A stretch of 64,000 nt of DNA from Teredinibacter sp. KSP-S5-2 (GCF_032773895.1 NZ_CP120416.1:804001-868000); one strand, 5' to 3'; positions 28,434-37,017 are shown, numbered from the stretch's first letter. Made by a program: numbers and translations. Notes: a model not told the origin generated them from the letters alone.

Positions 28434-28970
28434 TCACAAGAGAGTGCCAATGCTCTTCTTAATGGAATTATTGATGCCGGTGGGAATGTCGATTCTCTTA
28501 GGGCGGACTTGTCTCTATTGCCGCCGGAGGTGCTTGCTGAACTGCACGCATCTGGTGTTAAGTTTGTTGCAGTTAAAGATTCTGTAACTGAATATCTCAC
28601 TCACCTAAAAGGGGTCCGACCGAGAGGCTGGTCCCCAGGAAAAACTTGGGATATTGTTCCTGGGGTCTACGACCCAAATGTTAATACAGTTGTCATTGCA
28701 ACAAGTGGAAAGCATTCCCATGGCTCATATAATTTGGCATTGCATGAGACTGGCCATGCTTATGACGCAGTATTAGGGCGCCCGTCAGGGTCAGCAGCAT
28801 TTAAATCTGCGTATAGGCTCGCATATAGTAGTTTGGGAGGTTATTTCAAACAACCTGGCGCTGCGGGGCGACAAGAAACGTATGCAGAAAGCTTTGCAAA
28901 TTATTATGGTGGAAATCAGTTTTATGGTATGCAGTATCCCAGCTTAGATTTATATTGGAGTGGGCAATGA
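28434..28970 (+). CDS. orphan toxin tip, anthrax-lethal-factor-like zinc metallopeptidase
   Basis: The frame opens at 28434 immediately after a TAG, with SQESANALL, the hinge sequence at which toxin domains begin in this locus. The first usable start is a TTG at 28509. The domain has LALHETGHAYDAVLG, a zinc-binding HExxH, and a downstream ETYAESFANYY supplying the third Glu. This is the arrangement of anthrax lethal factor-type and Pro-Pro endopeptidase zincins. It has no rhs core and no ribosome site, so it is a stored cassette. The lipoprotein gene overlapping its stop is the likely immunity gene. Confidence 0.78.
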   Translation, partial: SQESANALLNGIIDAGGNVDSLRADLSLLPPEVLAELHASGVKFVAVKDSVTEYLTHLKGVRPRGWSPGKTWDIVPGVYDPNVNTVVIATSGKHSHGSYNLALHETGHAYDAVLGRPSGSAAFKSAYRLAYSSLGGYFKQPGAAGRQETYAESFANYYGGNQFYGMQYPSLDLYWSGQ

Positions 28971-29278
28971 AAATAATAAGTATTAGAGCAATAATTTTTA
29001 TCTTTTTTGCGTTAGTGTCTGCATGTGCTTGCACTGAACAACATCGTAATACAGGAGATTCTGCTAACAATATGAATGAGAGTATAGGTGTCGCAACAAT
29101 GGGAGTTGACGGAACGATTTCTTTGCAGTTAAAAGCGGAATCTGAAGATGGGATAATTGGTGATGCATATTTTGAGTACCTGCCTTCAGATCCAGAATAT
29201 CAAAATATCATTGATCATTTAGGTGGTATTAAAATTGGAGAGAAAAAACCGGTTCCTCCATGGCCAGATGAAAAATAA
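28967..29278 (+). CDS. candidate lipoprotein immunity protein for the zincin tip
   Basis: A 103-residue protein whose ATG overlaps the stop of the tip (ATGA), showing coupling. The signal sequence ends in a lipobox (FFALVSACAC), so it should be membrane-anchored on the periplasmic side. The mature part is short and acidic (LKAESEDGIIGDAYFEYL). This fits protection against an exported peptidase. Confidence 0.62.
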   Translation: MKIISIRAIIFIFFALVSACACTEQHRNTGDSANNMNESIGVATMGVDGTISLQLKAESEDGIIGDAYFEYLPSDPEYQNIIDHLGGIKIGEKKPVPPWPDEK

Positions 29279-29320
29279 ACTAATCAAGACACCCATGTTA
29301 AAAAAACTAAGGGGACGTAC

Positions 29321-29491
29321 CTGTCCTTGGCGAATTGCTAATTCAAGCCAAGAATGGGAGTTGAAAAAGGCCACGACAGTGGCTTTCCCACGAGTAGTCG
29401 GAAAGCTTAAGAGTGTTTTTTGAGCGATTTACAGGTGGTTTTCCCATTCTTGCCGAATGACAGCTGCGTTGGTTGTAGTACTGCTTACACT
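29321..29491 (-). mobile_element. diverged IS 3'-end fragment
   Basis: It begins with TGTCCTTGGCGAATTGC and follows the IS terminal region for about 170 bases with many substitutions. It then joins rhs coding DNA at about 29492. Confidence 0.75.
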
Positions 29492-29842
29492 ACGACGGCC
29501 TGGGCCGCAAAACCCAGGTCAACGACCCCAACCAGGGCATCACCGACTTTGTCTACAATGGCTTTGGTGAAGTGCAACAGGAAATCCGGGCCAACAACAA
29601 AACCGTCAGCTACTACCTGGATACCCTGGGGCGGGTGACCCTTAGACGTGCCACCGGCGAAGCCGACAGCACCTACCTGTACGACAACGTGGCCTACGGC
29701 TACGGGCAGATGTACCAGGAATCCAACGGCAGCTTAACCCGTACCACCAGCTTCAACAGCCTGGGCCAACCGCTGACCACCACCGAAACCCTCGGCGGCG
29801 ACAGCCACAGCGTGACCCAGTTATACGACGCCAACTACGGTC
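29492..29842 (+). pseudogene. internal rhs fragment C, YD repeats only
   Basis: It codes YDGLGRKTQVNDPNQGITDF through SVTQLYDANYGRV and matches the intact rhs at about 12902-13258 with clear divergence. It is bounded on the left by an IS end remnant and interrupted on the right by the complete IS at 29843. It has no core or tip, so it is a relic. Confidence 0.8.
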
Positions 29843-31013
29843 GTGTTCTTGGCGAATTGCTAATTCAACCTAAAGATGGGAGATGAAAGAGGCCACGACA
29901 GTGGCTTTCCCACGAGTAGTCAGAAAGCTTAAGCGTGTTTTTTGAGCAGTTTATGGGTGGCCTTTCCATTGTGGACGAATGACAGCGGTGTTGATTGTAG
30001 TAATGCTTAAACTGATCAAGCTTTTGTTGTAAATCCCGGCTGTTCCAGAAGAGCGTCTTATCGAGTAATTCCCTTCTAACTGTTCCGATCACGCGTTCAA
30101 TAAACGGGTGGGATGTGGGTACACAGGGAATGGACTTTACTTCTTCTATGTCCAGTATCCGTAAATTCGCTTTCCAGCGATGAAAACGAAATAACGGATC
30201 ATTATCGGAACTGAGATAGTTAGGTAACGTTTGTTTGCTTTGTATCTGGTTAAACATTCTGCATGCGGCTAAGCCATTTAAATCGCCAGCATGAACAGCA
30301 AAGCCAACAATGCGACGGGTGAACTGATCCATAACCACCATTACCCAGTGGCTTTTTAGTGTTGCCGATTCACAACGAAAAAAATCGGTACTCCATAAGC
30401 TATCCTTGCTATGGCCTAAAAACGTCAGCCACGAAGGGCCAGTGTTATCGCCATTTGGTTTGTGGTATTTGAATAAAACGCGCCGAACAATATCTTTATT
30501 AATCGTTAAACCAAATGCCAGATTAATTTGTTGAGCAATTCTTGATGTACCAAAACGTGGATTTCGTTTTTTGAGTTCCAAAATTGCATCAATAACTTGC
30601 TGAGAAGGCCCTTTAGGGCCGGGTTTCGCGTTGGTTGTTGATGTGTAAAGTAATTTATACTTTTTATTTTTCAACGCTGTATGAAAGCGTTGAATTGTAT
30701 CCGGTTTCAGTAAGACTGCACTTTTTGCGATGCGCTGAGCACTCAGAAACTCAGCACATAAGGAAAAGATAAAACGATCTCCCATTTTTAAATTAGGGCA
30801 ACGTTTTTGTTTTCTGGAGAGAATTAAGAGTTGTTGCCTAAGTAGAATATTCTCGGCAACAATCGATCGTGTTTTCCTAGGTACAAGAAACCTGAATAAT
30901 GTTTTAAGCAAAAACCAAATCATGGTGCACGGGTATTTCATGGTCGCTGATCATAAGTAAGTGCGGGCATTGGCGCAAACCTATTTATTAGTGATTTGAT
31001 TTTGGCCAAGTTT
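29843..31013 (-). mobile_element. complete integrase-type insertion sequence
   Basis: It interrupts rhs fragment C. The left end TGTTCTTGGCGAATTGC matches the end seen in all other copies. A partial inverted match (TTTGGCCAAG, 31001-31010) suggests the right end, giving about 1.17 kb. The right border is uncertain and no target duplication could be confirmed. Confidence 0.7.
29865..30941 (-). CDS. IS transposase with integrase core (DDE) domain
   Basis: A 358-residue single-frame transposase. The N-terminus has the AENILLRQQLLILSRK segment of this integrase-core group, then a helix-turn-helix region (RNPRFGTSRIAQQINLAFGL). The catalytic core has Asp in WSTDFFRCE, Asp in YLSSDNDPLF and Glu in HPFIERVIGT. 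It catalyses IS movement. It differs at several positions from the two truncated copies (for example MVVMD against MLVMD), so it was not their immediate parent. Confidence 0.88.
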   Translation of the reverse strand: MKYPCTMIWFLLKTLFRFLVPRKTRSIVAENILLRQQLLILSRKQKRCPNLKMGDRFIFSLCAEFLSAQRIAKSAVLLKPDTIQRFHTALKNKKYKLLYTSTTNAKPGPKGPSQQVIDAILELKKRNPRFGTSRIAQQINLAFGLTINKDIVRRVLFKYHKPNGDNTGPSWLTFLGHSKDSLWSTDFFRCESATLKSHWVMVVMDQFTRRIVGFAVHAGDLNGLAACRMFNQIQSKQTLPNYLSSDNDPLFRFHRWKANLRILDIEEVKSIPCVPTSHPFIERVIGTVRRELLDKTLFWNSRDLQQKLDQFKHYYNQHRCHSSTMERPPINCSKNTLKLSDYSWESHCRGLFHLPSLG

Positions 31014-31197
31014 TTTAATGTATAATTGGTTTTTGTTTTTTCAAGCTGTGGAAATTTTCTCCGATATTTTTCGTAAGTTTGGCGTGATGGCTATTAGCTT
31101 AGGGGTGGATGCCAAATTGGTGATCTATCTAAAAATATTTTTCAATTAGTATTTAAGCTGTTCTTGGGGTTTGGGTCAGTTGTAGAGGGTTGTAAGG

Positions 31198-31551
31198 GTG
31201 AAGTTAAATATCCTATTCTTCGCTGTTGTTTTGATTGCTTCTATGTCGTGTAGTACTATTCCTAGAGGTTCAACCTGTAGTGAGTTAAAGGCAAAGTTAA
31301 TAAATGATCCGCACGTTGGGGTTGTTCTTGGAGGATGGGTTGAAAAGGAAGTGCCTCTGCTTATCAATAATAAAGACTGAATAGCCACTAGTTTTCTAGA
31401 CATCAGTTTATGACCCTCGGGTCAGGTTGCAGTTGTTGTATCTCAGGATCACGCGACAGTTATCAAGTCAGGTTACACGGATGATAAATATTCATTATTG
31501 GCTGTAGGTGGGTCGGCGTGGATCTTACCAGTGAAATCTACTAATAAATAA
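31198..31551 (+). pseudogene. lipoprotein gene with two in-frame stops
   Basis: A GTG start gives a lipoprotein signal (FFAVVLIASMSC). The frame is interrupted by TGA at 31378 and again at 31411, yet continues in the same frame to 31551 with sensible sequence (VAVVVSQDHATVIKSG, LLAVGGSAWILPV). It is probably an orphan immunity gene in decay. Confidence 0.5.
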
Positions 31552-31588
31552 AGCGCTTAGACTAATAGATGACGCTAAGGTGTTAAAA

Positions 31589-31782
31589 ATGACTTTATTG
31601 ATTAGATTTTGTTTTGTTACTACTTTATGGTGGAGTTTATACTCTTATACTCTTATACGATTGGTGATTCCGGTGCTGCACAAGTCCAGATTAATGAAAC
31701 TGCAAGAGATTTCTATGCGATCAGTGTTGAGCTTGAAAGCGGCCTTCGTATTAACAATATCATATTAAACGAGAAAAAATAA
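31589..31782 (+). pseudogene. frameshifted remnant of a small exported protein
   Basis: A hydrophobic start (MTLLIRFCFVTTLWW) and a C-terminal part (DFYAISVELESGLRINNIIL, ending 31782) lie in different frames. The shift falls in a short direct repeat (TATACTCT twice near 31640). Probably a decayed orphan gene. Confidence 0.4.
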
Positions 31783-31793
31783 ATAGTACCTGG

Positions 31794-32261
31794 TTGCTTC
31801 AAGTTAGATCTGACTATAATTTGAGTATCGAAAACAGGGAACGTATAAAACTCAAGGAATATGAAGAGCTTCTTAAACTGTTAATGGAATTTATCTTCAA
31901 AAATAATATTGGGGATGGCTCTCTTTATAGTGTTCAGGTAGATATTGAATTGGTTGAAGAAACCTGGAGTGTTATTGGCCACTCTCTTAATCTATTGTTT
32001 AGTGAGAAATCTGGAGTGATTTCCCATAAAGATAAAGATGTTTTTAGATCGATAATAGATATTTTAAATAATTCTCAGCAGTTATCAAAAACATGTGAGA
32101 TTGTTATTGATTATGGGTTGAGTTGTAATGAATCTGTGCCAGTAGGTATGAATCCTATAGCATTCAAAGCAGATTACATAGGAAGGAACTGGAAGGAGCT
32201 AACTATAAAAAATAATTTTGGTTTCGCTGATGGGTTGTGGTTCTCAATTGGATTTAATTAG
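31794..32261 (+). CDS. hypothetical soluble protein, possible orphan immunity protein
   Basis: An open frame of 155 codons starting with TTG; no ATG or clear ribosome site. The predicted protein is soluble and acidic with a helical first half (LKEYEELLKLLMEFIFKNN) and a beta-like end (FGFADGLWFSIGF). There is no signal peptide. No family was recognised. The missing start suggests a 5'-truncated cassette. Confidence 0.45.
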   Translation: MLQVRSDYNLSIENRERIKLKEYEELLKLLMEFIFKNNIGDGSLYSVQVDIELVEETWSVIGHSLNLLFSEKSGVISHKDKDVFRSIIDILNNSQQLSKTCEIVIDYGLSCNESVPVGMNPIAFKADYIGRNWKELTIKNNFGFADGLWFSIGFN

Positions 32262-32429
32262 GGATGAAAAGCTTTTGTGGTTGGTTGAAGTACTAATCTA
32301 AAGTGAAAATAGTCTTGAGAAAGGCGTTCGTAAATGTAATTAGTTCTGATATAAGTTAATTATTTTTTAATTACGAAAATGGTTTGTGGGGACGGAATAA
32401 TTCAAATTATAATTTCTGTTGGTGACTAA

Positions 32430-32978
32430 ATGAAAACAATGTTTCTGTTTTTTCTGGTTGTATTTATTAGTTCCTGTGGTGCGCAGGCTAAAAATTCGTT
32501 TCAAAAAAATAGTGCCGAAATTGTTGCTTTGATTAAAGTTTGCTCTGGTAGTTTGTCTAACAGCAAGTATTCTATCTTTGGAAATGTACTAGGTAGCTCG
32601 GAAGGTGGTAACAAGTTAGAAAAAGTAAATATAAAGTTTAGCAAGGATGTCATGTTTCAATCTCCCAGCCGCATTGGGGGAGTATTTCTCACTAATCTTA
32701 ACTCCACAGAAAGTGGACATTTTGTGCCAAACCATTCCTTCTTATCGATTATTGAAGTTTCATCCGTTTTCTCCGGGAGGCCGGACATTGCTCTAGTGCT
32801 GGAAAAGTTGGGTTTGGCTAAAGGGTTCTACTTTAAGAAGCAAAGCTATTATTGGTATCCAGTCGCTTGTGAAAACAACAACAATGATTTGGTATGTAAA
32901 GAGGCTCTATCGATACTAAAGGCGGGGCTGGAATCTATTGATGACGTTGTGATTGAGAAAAGCTGTAAAGCTGAATAG
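32430..32978 (+). CDS. hypothetical lipoprotein, possible orphan immunity protein
   Basis: A 182-residue protein with a lipobox signal (FLFFLVVFISSC) and a mature domain with several cysteines (IKVCSGSLSN, VACENNNNDLVCKEA). No family was recognised. It stands among AT-rich orphan exported genes in the same orientation, typical of immunity-gene graveyards behind Rhs loci. Confidence 0.5.
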   Translation: MKTMFLFFLVVFISSCGAQAKNSFQKNSAEIVALIKVCSGSLSNSKYSIFGNVLGSSEGGNKLEKVNIKFSKDVMFQSPSRIGGVFLTNLNSTESGHFVPNHSFLSIIEVSSVFSGRPDIALVLEKLGLAKGFYFKKQSYYWYPVACENNNNDLVCKEALSILKAGLESIDDVVIEKSCKAE

Positions 32979-33117
32979 CTTCGTCAAAATACATATCCAT
33001 AACGATTTTATATAGAGCAAATAAGTAGTTTAAGGACAGCAGGTTTAGGGAGCTGAATTATTCTAATGGTAACTGGACTTCTCTTTCTGGTCGGTTTACT
33101 CAATAAGGATCCAATGT

Positions 33118-33663
33118 ATGAAAGTATTTATGCTAGCAAGTTATGTAGGGTTGGTGTTGTTCTCATACAGTTTGGCGAGCTGGTCAAGTGACATGGAATA
33201 CAGCAAGGCGACAGCCAAAGAATACTTGGGTAAAAGTAATCACGTTTATCTTGGTATGAAAGTGGGAGGGTATTCAGCCATTTATGATTTGGAAGATATA
33301 GCGAATGAGTATTTTAGTGAGGATGAGTCTCTTAACGCTCGATCCGAATTGCTGAAAGATAGGCGTGAAAAAATTCTAATTCTAAGATCTTATGTTGATC
33401 ATGGATATGCCCCTGGGAATGTAGTCGACTTTGTTTACGAATCAGAAGAGCTTAGTAATCTTAAGGTTGGTCAGAAGTACTATTTATTTTCAAGTACTGG
33501 TATCAACAAAATCCCGCTCATATATGGTAAGTGTGATTATTTTTTGAATGACAGGGTTGGTTTAATGAAAAATGAAGGTCTTCAGGAATTAATTGATTCA
33601 ATAATAGAAAAAGGTTCTTCTTCTTGTTTGTGGAATGTTGAATATGATGATAAAAAAGAATAG
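33118..33663 (+). CDS. hypothetical exported protein, possible NTR-like immunity protein
   Basis: A 181-residue protein with a signal peptide (FMLASYVGLVLFSYSLA) and an AAGGAT ribosome site. The pattern HVYLGMKVGGYSAIYD, KILILRSYVDHG, then LKVGQKYYLFSS and later cysteines resembles the beta-barrel pattern of the proteins at 27981 and 37018 (strand, long loop, GxxYxxF strand). It is followed by an IS-end-like remnant. No metallopeptidase tip remains upstream. Confidence 0.5.
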   Translation: MKVFMLASYVGLVLFSYSLASWSSDMEYSKATAKEYLGKSNHVYLGMKVGGYSAIYDLEDIANEYFSEDESLNARSELLKDRREKILILRSYVDHGYAPGNVVDFVYESEELSNLKVGQKYYLFSSTGINKIPLIYGKCDYFLNDRVGLMKNEGLQELIDSIIEKGSSSCLWNVEYDDKKE

Positions 33664-34006
33664 AGGGCAAACCCAAATTAAAAATAAAAATCCCTAATTC
33701 AAGCCAAGAACGGGATTTGAAAAAATATTCGTAAGAGTGTTTAGTTCTGGTACAAGTTGTAATTGTTTTTAGTTGGGCCGGTTGCCAGCTGGTAGCTGGC
33801 CTTTTTTTATAGGCTCGGAAGGCTCCTGGGGGAATGGATATCAGAAGCAAGGTAAATAACTACAGGCTCTATAGGAGCTATTCCCTTTGCTAAATATCAC
33901 AAGATCAATGGGTGCCTAGGAACTCCTAAGGGGTCTTTTAAATATTATGATTTAAGTGCCGATAAAGTTCATGATTATGGCAGCCTATAAAAAGAGTGAA
34001 TTATTG
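33664..34006. other. intergenic stretch with decayed IS end
   Basis: After the stop come the motif AGAGGGCAAACCCAAATTAA and then TAATTCAAGCCAAGAACGGG, a diverged IS end. A possible hairpin around AGCTGGTAGCT lies near 33787. No gene is supported. Confidence 0.45.
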
Positions 34007-34384
34007 ATGAAAAAGAAGCTGGTTTTTTTATTTACGTTAGCCATTATTTTTCCGGTGTATAAACTTATGGCTACTGAATTGGCAAAAAATAAAGTGAGTA
34101 AACCTCCCGTTCATTTTGATCAAAAAGTATTTGATCAGGTTGAAAGTAGTGGTGTTGTCTCGGTGAAAGCTTTAGATGCAATGAACGTTGCATTAAATGA
34201 GTTTAAGGCGATACGAGGGGTTGATTCTAGTGATTATTACATCGTTAAATCCGAATCACTGGATAATATTTATAAAGTGTTCTTCCTTATTCCAAGAAAT
34301 AAACCAGTCGTTGGTGGTGGAACGGTTATCTATGAAATAGATAAAGTTACGCTTAAAGTTGTTTCTAAGGAAATGTTGAAGTAA
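34007..34384 (+). CDS. small exported hypothetical protein
   Basis: A 125-residue protein from the ATG at 34007. A signal peptide (KLVFLFTLAIIFPVYKLMA) is followed by a small alpha/beta domain (VKALDAMNVALNEFKAIRG, VFFLIPRNKPVVGGGTVIYE) that resembles small peptidase-propeptide or inhibitor-type folds only in outline. It is followed by an IS end remnant at 34407. An orphan immunity role is possible but unproven. Confidence 0.5.
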   Translation: MKKKLVFLFTLAIIFPVYKLMATELAKNKVSKPPVHFDQKVFDQVESSGVVSVKALDAMNVALNEFKAIRGVDSSDYYIVKSESLDNIYKVFFLIPRNKPVVGGGTVIYEIDKVTLKVVSKEMLK

Positions 34385-34406
34385 ACAGAGAATGGGGGGC
34401 AGACCT

Positions 34407-34470
34407 GTCCTTGGCTAATTGCTAATTCAAGCCAAGGATGGCAGCCGAAAAAGGCCTCGGTAGTGGGTTT
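34407..34470 (-). mobile_element. IS end remnant
   Basis: TGTCCTTGGCTAATTGC followed by TAATTCAAGCCAAGGATGG and GGCCTCGGTAGTGG matches the IS terminus with a few changes. Confidence 0.65.
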
Positions 34471-34584
34471 TTTATAAATCACAAGAAAGTAAAATGTGAC
34501 ATGGATAAAAAGATCGTCTTGTTTATGTGTGATAATGCGATGACATGCAAGATAAAATAGTAAGGTATATTGTTTGGGTGGCTT

Positions 34585-35073
34585 ATGACATATTTAAAAA
34601 TCATATGTTTAAGTGTTTTTATTGTTCTTGTTTCGTGCTCAGATAAAGAGGGTGAAATAGAAACGTTTTATAGGTTATTTTCTGTTGATAATTATCGTCA
34701 GCTAATTGAGATTGATGGTGTTTTGAAAGGGAATAAAGAATCGATAAGGATACGTTTTTCTGGTGAGGAAATTATATTTTCTACAAAAATGGGGGATGTC
34801 CCAAAAAGCATTGCTCCTAGTGATATAGCCCGAGTGAAAGAATTATTGCCAAAAAATGGAAATATGAGATACCTAAGCACAGAAAAACTATTTTCTTTTG
34901 GGGTAAACAGATCCTCTAAGTGTGGGGGGATGAATTGTATGATAGATGTTGTTAGGTATAAAAGTAATGTGGTAGATGCTGAGTGCGGCCAGATTGATCC
35001 GGGAAGTAATTATATTTGTATGAAACCTTTATATAAAGACATGTATCTACGATACCATTATCTTACTTTCTAA
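34585..35073 (+). CDS. hypothetical lipoprotein, possible orphan immunity protein
   Basis: A 162-residue protein with a lipobox signal (SVFIVLVSCSDK). The mature part is beta-rich (LKGNKESIRIRFSGEEIIFS) with a cysteine cluster (SSKCGGMNCMIDV). The family is unknown. It is flanked on both sides by IS end remnants (34407 and 35105). Confidence 0.5.
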   Translation: MTYLKIICLSVFIVLVSCSDKEGEIETFYRLFSVDNYRQLIEIDGVLKGNKESIRIRFSGEEIIFSTKMGDVPKSIAPSDIARVKELLPKNGNMRYLSTEKLFSFGVNRSSKCGGMNCMIDVVRYKSNVVDAECGQIDPGSNYICMKPLYKDMYLRYHYLTF

Positions 35074-35104
35074 CGAGGAATAATAAATTTCGGGCAGGTT
35101 CTGT

Positions 35105-35275
35105 CTTTGAGGAATTTCTATTTTATTTCAAGGTCGGGAGTTCAAAAATTCCACGACACTAGTTTTTTTGCGAGTAATCAGAAAGCTTAAGTGTGTTTTT
35201 TGACGGTGTATGGGAGATTTTCCATTTTCGCTGAATGACAGCGGTGTTGATTGTGATGATCCTTAAAATAATTTG
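35105..35275 (-). mobile_element. strongly diverged IS 3'-end fragment
   Basis: It follows the IS end region for about 170 bases, with recognisable AGAAAGCTTAAG, GTGTTTTTTGA and GAATGACAGCGGTGTTGATTG, but with many changes and small gaps. Confidence 0.65.
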
Positions 35276-35304
35276 ACTTTCGACTTTCTAAAAAAGGGGC
35301 TGGG

Positions 35305-35850
35305 TTGTCTAAGGGGAAACTAACTAAATTTCTTCCATTTGTTTTGTTAGTTATTACAGGGTGTGCGAATGCAGGGAAGCCTTGTGCAAATAATATCTTA
35401 GATGAAAAAAGTGTTGTTTGTGTTAGTGAGTACGCAAGAAACTCTAAAAACGATCTTAAAACTGTATACCCAATAGTTGAGCGTGGAATCAAAAGCTCGG
35501 TGTCTTGTGATCGATGGGATTGGTTAAATCTGACCTACCGTATGTCAAAGGTTCAGCCATATAAATTAAACTACCCATTAATCGAAGAGTATGCTGAATC
35601 AGGCGTTCGGTTCGCAATGTACTTGATGGCGGCTAGAGAAGTGAAAGGATTAGCTGAATCAGAACTAAAGTCTCTGGTTTACTGGTCTTTGCTGATTAGT
35701 ATAGGTAAGCCCCAGAATAATCCTCATATGGAAAATGTTGCAAGTATTAGAATGATGGCGATGAATGAGTTATCGAAGGAATCTATTGCTAAGGTTATAC
35801 AGCGAGTTGTGAAGGGTTACCCTTATAGAAAAGACGATCCGTGCCTTTGA
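35305..35850 (+). CDS. lipoprotein, tandem paralogue 1
   Basis: A 181-residue protein that seems to start at TTG (35305), with AAGGGGCTGGG upstream. It has a lipobox signal (FVLLVITGCANAG). The mature protein is helical, with SSVSCDRWDWLNLTYRMSK and SLVYWSLLISIGKPQN, and shares these blocks with the next gene. No family is known to me. Paired paralogues of exported small proteins are typical of duplicated immunity genes. Confidence 0.6.
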   Translation: MSKGKLTKFLPFVLLVITGCANAGKPCANNILDEKSVVCVSEYARNSKNDLKTVYPIVERGIKSSVSCDRWDWLNLTYRMSKVQPYKLNYPLIEEYAESGVRFAMYLMAAREVKGLAESELKSLVYWSLLISIGKPQNNPHMENVASIRMMAMNELSKESIAKVIQRVVKGYPYRKDDPCL

Positions 35851-36001
35851 TGCCAAATTTAATTTATCAAATATAGGGTGTTCGCCTGGGATTTTGCTTC
35901 GGTTAGGGTGCGGGATGCTTTCACGAGGTTGACACCGATGCTCAGAGTGGTTGTGTATACCAACTTATCTGATACGAAATCAACTGAGAAATGAGTTACC
36001 T

Positions 36002-36547
36002 ATGACAATTGTAAAAAATAGATTTATTTTGTTGGGAGTGCTGCTTTTATCATCGTGTTCTTATGCCTCTGATAGTAGCTGTAAGAATAAGTTAGTTGAT
36101 TCAACGGATGTGGCTTGCGTCTCGGAGTATATGACGTATTCAACGTTTGACGTGGAGAGCTTGATACCTGTAGTTGAAGATGGAATTTCAGGGAATACTC
36201 AATGTGATCGATGGGACTGGGTATACTTGTCTTATGAGTTATCCAAAAAAGAAGGATATACTTTAAATTACGATTTTGTTGAGGAGTTTGCGTTAGAGGG
36301 AGTTGAGTTTGCTAAATATTTGATGGTCAATCGTAGTCTTGAAACTCTATCAAAAGAAGAGTTGTCCAGTGTTTTATATTGGTCTCTAGTTTATAGTTTA
36401 GATAAACCCCAAAATACTAAACTACTTGGTGACCTCAGCGAAAAAAGGGAGTTGATTTATTCCAAGGTTACTAAGAATGAAGTGCTGGATGTTGTTCGGA
36501 AAGTGGTGAATGATTATTACTATATGAAGACTAATCCATGTAAATAG
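36002..36547 (+). CDS. lipoprotein, tandem paralogue 2
   Basis: A 181-residue protein from the ATG at 36002, with a lipobox signal (ILLGVLLLSSCSYA). It is clearly homologous over its length to 35305-35850: CDRWDWVYLSYELSK matches CDRWDWLNLTYRMSK and VLYWSLVYSLDKPQN matches LVYWSLLISIGKPQN. All marked cysteines are conserved. An IS end remnant follows at 36551. Confidence 0.6.
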   Translation: MTIVKNRFILLGVLLLSSCSYASDSSCKNKLVDSTDVACVSEYMTYSTFDVESLIPVVEDGISGNTQCDRWDWVYLSYELSKKEGYTLNYDFVEEFALEGVEFAKYLMVNRSLETLSKEELSSVLYWSLVYSLDKPQNTKLLGDLSEKRELIYSKVTKNEVLDVVRKVVNDYYYMKTNPCK

Positions 36548-36550
36548 GAT

Positions 36551-36628
36551 TTTCTTGGCGAATTACTATTTCAGCCCAATGATGGGAGTTTAAAAAATAT
36601 TCATAAGTGTGTTTAGTTCTGATATAAG
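36551..36628 (-). mobile_element. IS end remnant
   Basis: TTCTTGGCGAATTACTATTT and GATGGGAGTTT match the IS terminus. A piece (GTGTTTAGTTCTGATATAAG) that also recurs near 32335 and 33735 follows. Confidence 0.55.
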
Positions 36629-36996
36629 CTAAGTGAGCTTGCCGGTGGTAAGTTTGCCAATGGTGCGAAAATCGCGGCATTTTCGCATGTGTTTAACTAT
36701 GAATCGTCAAAAAATGCATCACAATTGGGCATGAATTAGTTCATGCAAAACAATATTCAATTGGTGGAGTTTTTCTCACTTCAAATGCTATTCGTGAGGT
36801 ATCAGCATACGACTGGGAAATGAGAAATATAGGAAGGACGGGGTTGAGTGCTAGTGAAATGAATAGGGCTTTACTAACTCAATGGTACGATAGGAAAGGC
36901 GTTCTGCAGCATGATGGGATGGTGAATTTCTATCAAGAATTAACTGCGGATCAAGTTCGGACTTTTGAAAGTGGTGCATATCGAGTGGACTTGTAG
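36629..36996 (+). pseudogene. broken Rhs tip with HExxH metallopeptidase motif
   Basis: A first frame codes LAGGKFANGAKIAAFSHVFN, a typical closing segment of Rhs-type proteins. Around 36710 the coding frame changes, and a second frame codes TIGHELVHAKQYSIGGVFL to the stop at 36996. HELVH is a zinc-binding HExxH and the following IREVSAYDWEM can supply another ligand. The two frames may be one frameshifted tip or two joined relics. No start is present. The TIMP-like gene follows after 21 bases. Confidence 0.65.
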
Positions 36997-37017
36997 AAAT
37001 AAGGAAAGGACTGATTT

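Noticed and set aside
31198-31551. TGA recoding (selenocysteine)
   Set aside because: Two TGA codons occur in one short lipoprotein frame, but I see no SECIS-like hairpin at the right distance and the context is a gene graveyard.
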